A stretch of 64,000 bases of DNA from Riptortus pedestris (GCA_019009955.1 CM032230.1:8920001-8984000); one strand, 5' to 3'; counted from the first letter of the stretch, positions 46,845 through 57,992 are shown. Notes: generated by a model not told the origin, from the letters alone. Translations and numbers: made by a program.

Positions 46845-47575
46845 GTAAAAGTCCGTCAAGCAGGGGCTGCGTAAACTAAGCAGATTTCCCACGTGGTTTT
46901 ACAATAGAGAAATCTGCCTACTGCTGACACTTAACACCACCGTGAGTAAATAGAAACGGTAATGAGAAATCTTTCAGCTAATTTTAATCATTACTCTACA
47001 GAAACGGTTTCTGAATTGTAAACAAGTAGGTCTGCCTGCCACTCAGATACGAACAGATAGATAGACATATTCTTCACCGGAAAGTAAATCAATTACTGAT
47101 ATATATCTGAATATAACACATTAACTTTATTTCAAACTGTTTACAATATCTAGTACTCCAATTTATAATGAAGCAGACAAATTTATATTTTAATAACTCA
47201 AATTTTAGTAGTCCAAGAACTAAAGAAGGGGTGGGGGATGATGAACAGAACGTATTTGCATAAATCTCACAAAACAAAAGCTTACACGACAAGAACGGTT
47301 AGGAGAAGCTTACACGACAAGAACGGTTAGTAGAAGCTTACACGAGAGCCGAACAGTTACGGAAACTTACGACCAGAACCGACAATAGCCGATCTCATCT
47401 CGTCCGTTATCCTCACGCACTTAATAAAAATGCGAATATTTCGGTTAATATTGAAGATGAGAATAAATGTATATATCAATATTTATTGCACAATTAATTT
47501 GCAATAGAATAGGTTCTATCGAGTCATGAGTACGGCCTCTATACCTGATTTCCCTTAAGGGAAATCCGCTAATAC
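46845..47575 (+). mobile_element. family A, mixed long/short head, lacking the core
   Basis: AAAGTCCGTCAAGCAGGGGC with the long-form segment to about 47280, then a 28-bp repeat (CTTACACGACAAGAACGG at 47281, 47309, 47337), then the short-form head (GAGCCGAACAGTTACGG). The sequence jumps from GAATAGGTTCTATCG to AGTCATGAGTACGGCC, deleting the whole (TA)n region. The end is TTAAGGGAAATCCGCTAA. Confidence 0.85.
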
Positions 47576-47646
47576 ACATATCAACTGTAACAAGTATTAA
47601 CGCAGCCATGGCCCAGGAACTACTAGCTGGTAGTAGCCAATGATTT

Positions 47647-47767
47647 TTTTAGCAGATTTCCCTTGAGGGAAATCAGCTATTGAGGTGGTACTCATGACGC
47701 AATTTTTGAAAATTGTCTTCAAATGTCCATCGATCTACCCAGAAGATGACTAAAATGAGGTCCGTTC

Positions 47768-47829
<62 letters not shown>

Positions 47830-48084
47830 ATATATTTGTCTGTTAACGCTCTAGCGGTAGCAATTTTTGTTTGATCGTTACCAAACTCGATATTTAAACG
47901 TTTTATGCAAAAAGACAGATCAAGTTCGTTAATGGCTGAAATCGGACCAGTGAGTGGGGGATTTTCGAAAATTCGAAATATCTCCGTTACCATACGTCGG
48001 ATCAAAATATTGTATAGAACCAATCTTATTGTAAATTAAATTTACTATAAATATTGTTCTATACACTTATTCTCTATCTTGAAT
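47647..48084 (-). mobile_element. family A, end and core
   Basis: TTTAGCAGATTTCCCTTGAG, GACTAAAATGAGGTCCG, (TA)n of about 26 repeats at 47775-47825, core to TTCTCTATCTTGAATATAGA. It is cut there by an LTR-like fragment. Confidence 0.9.
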
Positions 48085-48089
48085 ATAGA

Positions 48090-48415
48090 GTAATATATAT
48101 AGAGTAGAATAAGTGTGGTTTTGTGCCGTGAAGAAAAGTGTTGTGCCGTGTCTGTAAGCAACAGTTTAGTGCTCTGTTTAAGACAGTGCAGTGGGTCGAA
48201 GTAAAGGACAGTGAGTGAATTATTGGACTTTGTAACCTGAAGAACAGTGACACTATCCGTGTAATACTGTGAGTAGTATCAATTAACCAAGAGTATTGTG
48301 CATTGTGAAATAAATCGTGCAGTGATAAACTGTGAAACTTGTGTGTGCTTAATTTTGCAATCCAAAAGAACTCTTTTTAACAACGTTTATTACTTGCTTT
48401 GTAATAAAACGTAAC
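48090..48415 (+). mobile_element. LTR fragment related to 36217-36742
   Basis: Shares AGGACAGTG, AATAAATCGTGCAGTGATA, TTTGCAATCCAAAAGAACTC and the end AAAACGTAACAATA with the other copy. The first part with the TATA box is missing. Confidence 0.6.
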
Positions 48416-48746
48416 AATATGATGTGAGTGCATCTATTTATAAGTCATCATGATGTTAAATGATATATAGTAACTACTCTATTTGTATAAAGTAATATTA
48501 TAAGTTTACCTCTTTTCAGATTCTACCTCCTTCCAATGTTTTTCTTTTGCTGTAAATTTACTCATATTTTATATTTAATTTTTTACATTGTAATATTTAT
48601 TTTGCACATTTGTGATATTTAATTTTGTAGATTTGAAATATTTATTTAATTTTGTACATTTATATTCTCTCTTGTTTAAAGATGAAAAGCCTTTTCGAGT
48701 AAATAAATCAGTTGTACGCTGGTAATTAAAAAAAACAAGAAAATAA

Positions 48747-48985
48747 AATCCATTCACGCAGGCGCTGCGTAGATTAAGCATTTTTCTCTCTTGTCGGAAT
48801 GACAAACTAGAGATCTTCACCACAGTATATTTTCTAATTCTACACAAAACTCTGATAAGGCGGGGTAGAAAACGCGAAAGTAGAAGTAAATCGCTTAATA
48901 GTTGAGTTTAAAAAAATTGTATTGAACCACAGTTACACGAGTACAGCCTCAACAGCTGATTTTCCTTAAGGGAATTCTACTAAAA
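48747..48985 (+). mobile_element. family A ends with most of the middle deleted
   Basis: Head TCCATTCACGCAGGCGCTGC at 48749, 3' part CGAGTACAGCCTCAACAGC and TTAAGGGAATTCTACTAAAA. About 130 bp of unrelated or decayed sequence lies between. Confidence 0.7.
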
Positions 48986-49540
48986 AAGAAGCCAATAATT
49001 ACCTACTTGCTGAATGGGAGAGAATATGACACCACCAGTAAAATAACTCATGAAATTAGCTTATTTTGCGCAGTTTCTGCTTGATAGAATTTGTATTAAT
49101 ACTACATGGAAATAGAACTACGATTTAGAAATCAAATTGAAATATTTCTTAAAAAAGATTCTTCATTACACAAATACAGTCAGTAATTCATTGCATATCC
49201 CACATTAAATCAAACGTTTTGTACTGTATATTCCGTTGGTCAAATAAAGCATTATTTGATCAATGCAGTTAGTATATAATAGGACGAGTCAAATGGACGT
49301 TACGTTTCCTGAACTCGGCTCGCAAGATATATTTAATTAAATTAATTACTTCATTGTCTGAAGCATTGCTGTCATTAAGCTGATGGGATTAAATTTCTGG
49401 ATTGTGTATTATACAATATTTGAAATAATGAGACCTGTTAATTAAGCAACAATGGAAAGAAAGAACTGTGATTGGCAATTACTCGCTCAGCACTCAAGAA
49501 TAACTGACCATAAATCTACCATTATACAATATAAAAAGGT
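48986..49540. other. no recognised feature
   Basis: AT-rich, no array and no supported gene. Confidence 0.4.
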
Positions 49541-49865
49541 ATTTCAAATAAAGGGTTAGAACCGCCAATATAAATGTTGTCATACCTCTCGGTGGAGACC
49601 GTCGTCACTGGCTGATGGTTGAGTACAGCTGGCAAGCGCTTTCGATGCGATGGCATCATCTTCAAGCCTGTTGATAGTTGTACTGAGTTAGTTGTCCGTC
49701 AGTCAGTGGGTTTTATGCTCTGTTCACCGTATTAGTTGTTTACGTTTAGTCCAGATCTGTTTACTTACCACTAAGATCTGTCAAACGAGGGATGTTGATG
49801 TTCAGGTAAATTGCAATTTACCTGAACATCAACATCAGTCTCCACCGATAGGTATGACAATAAAA
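49541..49865. repeat. retroelement-like repeat with inverted ends
   Basis: Starts TTTCAAATAAAGGGTTAGAA and GTCATACCTCTCGGTGGAGA (as at 41044), then, on the minus strand, CTTGAAGATGATGCCATCGC and ATCGAAAGCGCTTGCCAGC. It ends in AGTCTCCACCGATAGGTATG, the inverse of its own start. A GAAGATG...CGAAA(GC) signature is common at ends of Penelope-like elements, but no coding part is left, so the class is tentative. Confidence 0.5.
49791..49836. repeat. perfect 46-bp palindrome
   Basis: GATGTTGATGTTCAGGTAAA-TTG on the left is followed without spacer by its exact reverse complement. Every one of the 23 base pairs matches. Confidence 0.97.
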
Positions 49866-50187
49866 AGGTATATTTCAGTTAAGGACATGCCTAATATTTA
49901 ATTTGGATGATTCATTTTTTTTTTTAATATTGATAAGTATATAGTCCAATCGGAGCGAAATATCTTTATTTTATTTCCAAAGAAAACCAGAAAGTGATTT
50001 TCTCAAATCTGATGAACATGTTCAAATGTCGTACACTTGTTCTTAATGAATAATTTATGCATTATATTTTAATTGTATTTTTAATGTATGTTATAATTGT
50101 ATACATTTTTTTTTGTCATTGCTATAAAACATCTGTTAATGATTTAGGAAGTTATTTAATTTAATATTGAATTTCTATTGTTGTTTA

Positions 50188-50418
50188 CGGGGGCTCAGGT
50201 TAGCCATGCGAGTTAAAGCGTTGACCTTTATCTCACATGGTAATGCTAGAGTGGCGAGTTCGATTCTTGCAAAGGAAGGGCAAAGGAAATTATTTAGTGA
50301 CGGAATTCATTAAATAACGTCCTAAAATCCCACCCTTGCTAGAAAAGGGTGATAACCTGTAAATAACCCGTCCCTATTAGCCTCAGTTGCAAAAAGTGGA
50401 TGTTAATAAATAATATCA
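50188..50418 (+). mobile_element. tRNA-derived SINE copy
   Basis: GGGGCTCAGGTTAGCCATGC, GAGTTCGATTCTTGC, body GATAACCTGTAAATAACCCG and tail TTAATAAATAATATC. An extra AAAGGAAGGGC is inserted after box B. Confidence 0.9.
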
Positions 50419-50486
50419 ATATTGTTGTTTGCTTGTTTTTCTAGTTGTAATATCTTGCTATGAGAAAAATTATATATTTATTAGGG

Positions 50487-50702
50487 TGTTCAGATTAACC
50501 AGGATGATTTCAGAAGTTGCACCTGATCTCACATGTAAACCTAGAGTGTCGCGTTCGTCCGTCTGGGCAATAGGAATTTATTTAGTGACAAAATCTTTAA
50601 ATAAAGTCCTTAGTGACACCCTGACAAGAAAAGGGTGGTAGCCTGCAGATAACCCGCCACAGTTAGCCGAAGTAGCACAAAGTGGACGTTTATAAATAAA
50701 TA
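50487..50702 (+). mobile_element. second SINE copy, same orientation, mutated head
   Basis: Head worn (TTCAGATTAACCAGGATGAT). CTAGAGTGTCGCGTTCGTCC has lost bases in box B, so internal promotion is doubtful. Body GGTAGCCTGCAGATAACCCG. Sits 70 bp after the previous copy but is clearly diverged from it, so it is an independent insertion. Confidence 0.85.
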
Positions 50703-50729
50703 CCAAATAACGTTTATTTGTTCTTTTAT

Positions 50730-50891
50730 GGAAGTTTTTTGCAGATTTCCCTTAAGGGAAATCAGCTATTGAGGTCGTACTCATGACGCGAGTTAAAAAA
50801 ATTTCTTCAAATGTCCATCGATCCTAACCAGGAGATGACGAAAATGAGGTCCGTTCAAAATTTTATATATATATCTATATATATATATATA

Positions 50892-50950
<59 letters not shown>

Positions 50951-51392
50951 CTGTTAACGCTCTAGCGGTCGCAATTTTTGTTTGATCGTTACCAAACTCG
51001 GAATTTAATCGTTTTATGTAAAAAGGAAGATCAAGTTCGTTAATGGCTGAAATCGGACCAGTGGGAGGAGGGGTTTAGAGGGGGGATTTTCGGAAAATTC
51101 GAAATATCTCCGTTATTATGCGTCGGATCGAAAAATTGTATAGATCCCATCTTATTGCAAATAACATTTACTATAAATATTGTTTTATACATTTTTTCCC
51201 TATCTTGAATATTAACCGAGATATTTGCATTTTTATTAAATTTGGGCCGATAACGGATTTTTGAATTTCCCTCCAAAACCTATTTCGGCTCTTTGCCGTA
51301 ACTGTTGGGCTCTTGTATGGAGATTTCTCTATTGTATTACTTCACGTGGGAAATCTGCTTAGTTTACGCAGCCCCTGCGTGACGGACTTTTC
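50730..51392 (-). mobile_element. family A, best full-length short copy
   Basis: Reference copy, about 660 bp. Order along the plus strand: terminal hairpin TTTCCCTTAAGGGAAATCAG; GAGGTCGTACTCATGACGCG; GACGAAAATGAGGTCCG; (TA)n at 50864-50946 with a few C interruptions; CTGTTAACGCTCTAGCGGTC; GTTAATGGCTGAAATCGG; G-rich GGAGGAGGGGTTTAGAG; TCTCCGTTATTATGCGTCGG; TTGAATATTAACCGAGATAT; short-form head; GGGAAATCTGC; and the end hairpin ACGCAGCCCCTGCGT with GACGGACTTTT. GCAGATTTCCC near one end and GGGAAATCTGC near the other form subterminal inverted repeats. No open frame of note, so it is non-autonomous. It has no evident target duplication. Confidence 0.93.
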
Positions 51393-51689
51393 TATTTTGG
51401 AGTACATATACTTTAATAATTTTCTCCCCTCTTACTGGTGGCTGTTTTGTTGGATAGTATGATGCATAAAGCAACGGAAAACGACTCCATGACGATACTT
51501 TCTTCCATCTCTTTTCGTTTCTGTCGAAATCCGGATTTCTCTCTTATCAGAAAGAAACACCAGGAGTAGCCTGTGGATACTTCGAAAAAAGTAGATAGGA
51601 TGAGAGAACATTTTAAAATATTATTTATTTTTTAAAATTGTATTTTCAGTTTACGAAGCCCCTGCGTGACATGAACTCTCTGAGGTCTT

Positions 51690-52158
51690 AGATAACATTT
51701 CCTTCAGTAGAGTTTAAAGATCGTTCAAGATCTTTTCTAATATCGCTAGCACTTCAAATCGATAGTTCTTTTCTGACGGAATGCCATTGAGTTATTGATC
51801 AGTCGTTCTGGAATAATGTAGGCATTCCAAAACTTAATTCAGTCAACCTTAGTATCATTTCACTCAGATTTATACCCTGATGCGCTTTTAGAGACTAAAC
51901 TGAGAGGTCTTTCGGACTTCAGCATCTTATCTTTCTGGCAATCTAATAAATCCAAGATAGATGCTAACGAAGGATGAGGTCAATTACTAAAGAAGGTGGA
52001 GTGGTTGCGATTTGTAGGAAGTTTTGAACTATTTCTCTGGCAATCTGATGAATGGGAGATGCATTTATTACTGGGTGGACTTGCAAAGGAAGAAGCGTAT
52101 CGAATCTCACCGCGGGACTTAATGATTTCTTTTCTGGAATCTTTAAAAGTCCTTGCTG
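51690..52158 (+). pseudogene. unrecognised coding remnant, frameshifted
   Basis: Two consecutive frames read like protein: an upstream one (EFKDRSRSFLISLALQIDSS) with a TGA at 51788, and from about 51826 another (SDLYPDALLETKLRGLSDFS, then VEWLRFVGSFELFLWQSDEW) with one TGA near 51976 and a stop in family A at 52170. Amphipathic, leucine- and tryptophan-containing stretches such as WEMHLLLGGLAKEEAYRI argue for former coding. No family is recognised. It is flanked by family A ends on both sides (51645-51675 and 52147), so it may be what remains of a larger element or exon. Confidence 0.3.
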
Positions 52159-52427
52159 CGTTAACTAAGTAGATTTCCCACGTGCGCCATGTATTTTCAA
52201 TTATCTCAAAAAGTAAAAGTTCCATGAGAAGAATATTTGATATTTAGGCTTCAAATAATGTGCTTCATGAAATAATAGCATATCGTTAATATGACATGAA
52301 TGGGAGAGGGGTTTACTTAAGCTGAACCCAAAAAAAAGTCCAAATATCATTGTTAATAATGAAGAAAATGAAAATCCTACATAACAACATTAGAACATTA
52401 AATTTACAATAAGACTAATTCTATACA
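52147..52427 (+). mobile_element. family A, first part, cut by a retroelement
   Basis: AAAGTCCTTGCTGCGTTAAC (hairpin part deleted), satellite-related part at 52190-52275, GACATGAATGGGAGAGGGGT, to CTAATTCTATACA, where the insertion begins. Confidence 0.8.
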
Positions 52428-53003
52428 GAACTATTAACTCACAACAGGTAAAATATTCCACAAATATTAACATATCTAAAACACATCAACATGTACAAAA
52501 ACATATAATACAAAATAGAAGAGGTCTACAGCATACCTAAAAAGATTCAAAAGTGTTAACTTTTATTATATTCTTTGGACAAAGCACGGATGTGAGAAAG
52601 AATCAGATATTAAAGAAATATTTTCCATAATATAAAAGTATAAAAAAGATAAGCACATGAAGGAGTAAATATATCATCCTAATAATGCAATCACCATCGC
52701 TGTGGGGTACACAATGAAATAAATAAAATTAAAAAAAAATAACAATAATATAAATGTACTAGTAGGAATAACATAATTTTTTTATTAAAACTATTTTAAA
52801 TTAATGTCCTTATTATTAGTCTAATGTTTATTTATGTTTGTTTATGTCTTATGTTTATTAATTGTCGTTATTACTAGTATTTAATTTTTTATTTGTTATT
52901 TCAGTTTTTGTTATTTTTCTATAATTTTGTTTTCATTTTACATTGTGAAACTTTGAGCCAAATCGCCAAGATGCGGGTGCTCCTCTATAAATAAAAAAAA
53001 AAA
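52428..53003 (+). mobile_element. 5'-truncated non-LTR retroelement with target duplication
   Basis: ATTCTATACA lies at 52418-52427 and 53004-53013, a 10-bp target duplication. The insert ends in GAGCCAAATCGCCAAGATGC then TCCTCTATAAAT and A13. A second A-rich ending (CCATCGCTGTGGGG...AATAAATAAAATTAAAA) at 52686-52740 inside it matches 22210-22262, so either two tails are nested or the family has an internal A-rich tract. No coding domain. Confidence 0.8.
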
Positions 53004-53332
53004 ATTCTATACAATTTTTACAATAATAGCGGAGATATTTCGAACTTTCGAAATTCCCCCTCCAGCTGGGTACGAGTTTAGCCGTTAACAAACATTGCTT
53101 TCTTTACTTTTACCCAAAACGTCTAACAAACATGGTTGCGACTGCTAGAGCGTTAACAGAGAACCCCCCCTGTTTACTCATGGCCGAAAGCTATAAAATG
53201 CAAATATCATGGTGGATCAGGTGAGTCGAAGCGTTGGCCATTAATGAACGTGATCTTTCTTTTTACATAAATCGGTTAAATATCTAGTTTGGTAACGATT
53301 AAATCAAAATTGCGACCGCTAGAGTGGTAACA

Positions 53333-53394
<62 letters not shown>

Positions 53395-53513
53395 ACTTCG
53401 ATAGGACCTCATTTTTGTCATCTACTAGGTAAGATGGATGGACATTTGATTTTTTTCAAAAATGGCGTCAACTCAATAGCTGATTTCCTCTAAAGCTGTT
53501 GCTAAAATGAGAT
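53004..53513 (+). mobile_element. family A, remainder after the retroelement
   Basis: ATTCTATACAATTTTTACAA, AGTTTAGCCGTTAACAAACA, then a partly repeated core, (TA)n at 53336-53393, GATAGGACCTCATTTTTGTC and a worn end (GCTGATTTCCTCTAAAG). Confidence 0.82.
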
Positions 53514-54130
53514 GAACTCTACTGTTGATTGACTTGCTAGTGATTACAGTTAGTTGATCGTGCGTGGTAGAACAGTATTTCCATTGACCTACGCTACGGC
53601 ATCTGCCAGGACCGAGATCGGATGTTGGCAAATCGATCCATCTTGGAGGATTGAAGAAGCCGACTGAAGCGAGCTCTGATTGGCCCATTGTGATGTTGAT
53701 TAGCAGTGGTGGGTCCGGGGTCTCAATGGCAGAGCGGGCTCCTATGAATATTTCATGGGGGTCCACACCCCCTTGAGTGACGTCCTTGCAGAGGGTTCTA
53801 ACTACCCCACCGTCTTCAAACATTCACGCGTCTTGAGGTATTGTCTGCGGCGAGGCTATTGTCGGCCTCTCACTCCAAGGGTCGACCTTCGCGCCTCAAC
53901 CCAACCGCATTATGAATGCTTGATGGTGGTCTGAAGCAGTGTTTTGATATGTACGTAAATTGTTTACCAACCTCCTTTGGTATATCACAGATTAATCCCT
54001 AAGGATATGTGATTCTCAATCTTCATCACAGGTCGGATCGTAGAGACTGAGGCATGAACTTTTCCATTAAATGTTAGCATGTCATAATCATAGTGGGATT
54101 CGCCAAACATTTTTCTTTTCTATAAAACAA
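53514..54130. other. G+C-richer unique stretch, no supported gene
   Basis: A minus-strand frame (from 53823) is open for about 100 codons before reaching family A. It has no recognisable motif and an in-frame stop right before its ATG, so it is not called. Confidence 0.35.
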
Positions 54131-54215
54131 TTCAAGAGACTGAGTTAGCCTTGCGACTTGGTGTTAATCCCACATTATTAACCTATAGTGGGGAGGTTCC
54201 CGCATGGGCAAATAT
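54131..54215 (+). mobile_element. SINE fragment, head
   Basis: GACTGAGTTAGCCTTGCGAC, AACCTATAGTGGGGAGGTTC, CCGCATGGGCAAATATGAAT. Confidence 0.65.
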
Positions 54216-54786
54216 GAATTTTCAAACCCCACCATCTCTAGTGTTTGATTTAAGCCATTAATAAATATAATCTTTAGTGTTGACAGAAAAGGTTAAATAT
54301 CGGGTTTGGTTTAGTTCAAATAAACATTTTCCAGTTAGAACGTAAAATCTTAAGTGATAACGGCAACATATAACGAATTTGCATGTATCTCCCATACACA
54401 TAAAAAATAAATAAAGGTCTCTTGATAACAATATTTAATATATAACCATAGAATACACTAGTTCGTGATAACCTATTTCTAATGGGACGTGAATAGAAAT
54501 GGGACTTATTTGAGAGTGAAAACTAATAAATCCAAATATCTTGGTTAATATTCATGACACAGAAAATATGAATATATCAACATTTATGGGTAGTTTCATT
54601 TGTAATAAGATTTGTTACGTACAATTCTTCAATCCGACTTATAACAACGGAGATACTCCAAAATTTCGAAATTCTCTCCTGTAATCCCCCCCCCCAAATT
54701 TCAGCCATTAACGAACTGAATACTACTCTTTCCATAAAACGATTAAATATCGAATTCGATAACGATCAAACACACATATATATATA
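54216..54786 (+). mobile_element. family A, repeated core modules, cut by family B
   Basis: An old module (TTTAAGCCATTAATAAATAT, GGTTAAATATCGGGTTTGG) is followed by the satellite-related part (TTTGCATGTATCTCCCATAC) and a second module ending AACGATCAAACACACATATA. The post-core end resumes at 57276 (GAGTGGACCACATTTTTGTC to 57362), so family B interrupts the (TA)n. Confidence 0.78.
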
Positions 54787-54787
54787 T

Positions 54788-57275
54788 ACTAGCTCAGATA
54801 CCCGGCTTCGCTCGGGAATTCATTTGAGGCTGAATGGTGATGGTATTTTTTTGGCAAGGGTTTACTTTGCACAATATTTTGACATTTACCCGTCCCAGTG
54901 TTTAGGGTTAATACCCGTCGTTTCTGTGGATTTGTTAATAATAAAATTAATTTTTTATGTAAGACTTCACTGTCCTCCATATTGTTATATTTCCCGTTTC
55001 CTGTGCATTATACATAGATTTGAATTATTAAGGACAAAATATTAACATACATTTGAATTAATTTTTCCAGGTGTGGTACCTGGTAGTTCATATTGAAAAG
55101 AATTGTTGAGCAATAATCTCTAAATAACAAATTAAACAACTTTTGTTACGTGCATATTTTCCGAAACCCCAATAGGAAACGAAATATCACTGTTTTTAAT
55201 TTCAGGCCTCCCTTATAACCCCCACTCCTACCCGTCCCTAGAAATGTTAGTATGGCTTATTATAAGGAAGGCGTTAGTGCTAATACACATACAGAGTGTT
55301 TTATTTAGTTCGGTTAAGTCTTTTGTGCCAAATAAAATTGTGACTCCCGCTATAATTTTTAGCGCATAACGCATTTATACGACGATAGTGTATATAACAA
55401 AAGTTTCTCTAAATAACAGAATAAACAACTTAAGGTACCCGGCGATGCCCGGCAAATCATTGTTGACTGACTAATGATGGTGTTTTTATAGCAAGACTTC
55501 AATGTGTACAATTGTACTTCCGTCCACGATGTATTGTTCTTTCAAAATAGCAAATCCTAAAGTCTAACTTTCAGGGTTAATAGAATAAAAATTTTAGTTT
55601 TGAAGAATATATGAAAATGTGTTCGTAATCTATCCCTCTCGATTCACTGTTTTTGAATAATTCAAACCATAATCATGGGTAGCATTTATTACAATTAAAT
55701 ATCATCTATAATGAACATATTTCCTGCCAATAACCAATCCCAGCACATATAGTTTAAGCGTAGTTTTATACATAAGATCATATTCGTATTAGTAAGCCTC
55801 AGTGGAATTCACTTCCCGTCATGCAAGCATTCCACATGAAATAAGTAAACTCAATTAACTCCCGTCCATTTCCGCTCTCGCTGGAGCGTTGTCATGATTG
55901 TTTTCCTTAGATTATTGATTGAGAATATTATTTTAATAATTTATCTACCTGATGGAACTAAATAATAGATCCATAAAAATAATTTAATTTATGTTCAAAA
56001 AGCTAGATGAGGGGAAGAGAGCCCCCTGCAACCTAGTAATACTTTAAAAATTCATATATTAAATACCAGAAATGCTCTTATACTTTACATTTCTATTGGA
56101 AATAAATAACAAAGTTATAGGGAAAATAAATGATTGAGGAGGAGGCGACGGAGATTTATAGGCTCACTAATCCGAATCATACAAATATCATATAAGACTA
56201 AAACATAAAATCTTTTGTAATAATATGCATTTATTAAAAACACTTAAATAAGCACTAATAAAATTAATGAATCCCGCTATATCCGTAATTCCCGTGTTTA
56301 CTTCATTTACGGCAAAAGTGAATCCAACAAAAGTTACATTAAATAACAAAAGTAAACAACTTTTGCTATGTGCACGTTTGCCGAAAAAAAAAAATAGAAA
56401 ATGAAATATCTGGAATTTTTATTTCAGGCCTCCCTTATAACCCCCACTCCCGTTCGAACTTAAAAATTGTATTAAAGCTTATAACCATGGAAGAATTAAT
56501 GCTAATTCACATACCCAGTTTTGTTATGTTTGGTTCAATCATTCGCGCCCCATAAAATAGTTGACTCCCGCTTTAGTTTATAGTGTATATCTCGTTAATA
56601 CTATACTTTGCTATACGACAAAAGTTATTCTAAATAACAGAATAAACACCTTTTGTCATGTGCATAACTGCCGAAAAACCAATAGGAAACGAAATATCGC
56701 TATTTTTAATTCAGGCCTCCTTACAACCCCCACTCCCGCTCCTCCCTAGAAATGTTGGTATGACTTATTATAATTAAGGTGTTAGTGCTAATCCACGTAC
56801 CGAGTTTTATTTAGTTCCATTGAGTCTTTCGTGGCAAATAAAATTGTGGACTCCCGCTATAGTTTTTAACGTATAACTCATTTATACTTCCGTATACGAC
56901 AAAAGTGCATATAACAAAAGTTACTCTAAATAACAAAATAAACAACTTTTGCTATGTGCGTATTTGCTGAAAACCAATAGGAAACGAAATATCGCTATTT
57001 TTAATTTCAGCCCTCCTTTATAACCCCCACTCCTGTTCATCTTAGAGAATATTAATATAGCCTAAAGTCTAAGTTGGGCTAGTAGCAATATACATACCAA
57101 GTTTCATAAAATTCGGTTTAGCCGTTTATGCGTGAAAAGGTAACAAACAAACCAACAGACACGAAAGAAACAAAATGCAGTTATGGTGTCTATGACATGT
57201 GAAACGAAAAGTTATCGTGAAATTTCGCGAAAAAAATCAATGTACAGACAGAGGTTACAATTTTATATATATATA
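54788..57275 (+). mobile_element. family B, two nested or fused copies
   Basis: Head 1 AGATACCCGGCTTCGCTCGG at 54797 with units anchored at 55119 and 55413. There a second head begins (GGTACCCGGCGATGCCCGGC, 55435), followed by unique sequence and units at 56341, 56631 and 56927, about 290-296 bp apart. Each unit has AACAAAATAAACAACTTTTG, AATAGGAAACGAAATATCGC and AACCCCCACTCC. The tail is ACCAAGTTTCATAAAATTCG, AACAAACAAACCAACAGACA and TTATATATATATAGATTA. No coding part. The tail resembles 3' ends of non-autonomous retroelements in arthropods, but the class is not fixed here. Confidence 0.8.
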
Positions 57276-57362
57276 GATTATTTAGAGTGGACCACATTTT
57301 TGTCGATGGACTTCGTGAAACGATTTCGAAAAACGCTCCATGAATATAACCTCTGCTGAAAA

Positions 57363-57535
57363 TGGGGATTGCTGGTTTTATCAGATTCCCTTCGGAGAAA
57401 TCCGCTACTGAGGTTGTACTTGTGATGCATGACTGTCATAAAACTTCTTTCTTCAAGGTTCCTTTCTCAAATGTTCGTTGATTATACCCCGGAGATTCCA
57501 AAAATGAGTTCCGTCCAAAACTTATACACACACAC
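57363..57535 (-). mobile_element. family A end fragment
   Basis: TTATCAGATTCCCTTCGGAG, GAGGTTGTACTTGTGATGC, AAAAATGAGTTCCGTCC, then (CA)n at 57526-57540 instead of (TA)n. Confidence 0.75.
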
Positions 57536-57884
57536 ACACATAAACACACGCGCGCGCACGCGAGCTTTCTGTGTGAACGGGTGTATTTAGACAACTGTTA
57601 AATGATTCCCTCTTCCTTGGAGTTTTAGACTGGAGTCAGCGCCACAAATGTATCATGGGGCGAGAATCGGCGGACATCCTACCCCCGGCTCGTCCCTTCT
57701 GCAGGAATCCACTATAGTTGCAAGGCAGACCATTGTCTCGGCATTCCTCTCCTTCTCAACTACACATACACAGCTAAGCAACTCCAGCATTCCTGTAAGC
57801 ACAATCCTCTTCTATACGCCTCAAACACCAAACTTTCTATTGGGGTATGGATTTCTCTTCAGTTTCATTTTTTCTTCATATATA
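57536..57884. other. no recognised feature
   Basis: A CGCGCGCGCACGCG tract at 57549-57562 and a short plus frame at 57648-57890 without a motif. Confidence 0.35.
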
Positions 57885-57940
57885 CTTTAGCAGCAGATTT
57901 CCATTTAGGGGAATGTCCACAGTAGACGACGAAAATGAGG

Positions 57941-57990
<50 letters not shown>
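57885..57990 (-). mobile_element. family A end with (TA)n
   Basis: TAGCAGCAGATTTCCATTTA, GACGAAAATGAGGTAATA and (TA)n at 57941-57986. About 90 bp between hairpin and core are missing. Confidence 0.75.

Positions 57991-57992
<2 letters not shown>

Noticed and set aside
53515..53823. Minus-strand frame of about 100 codons starting with ATG
   Set aside because: Runs into a family A end, is preceded immediately by an in-frame stop and shows no known domain.
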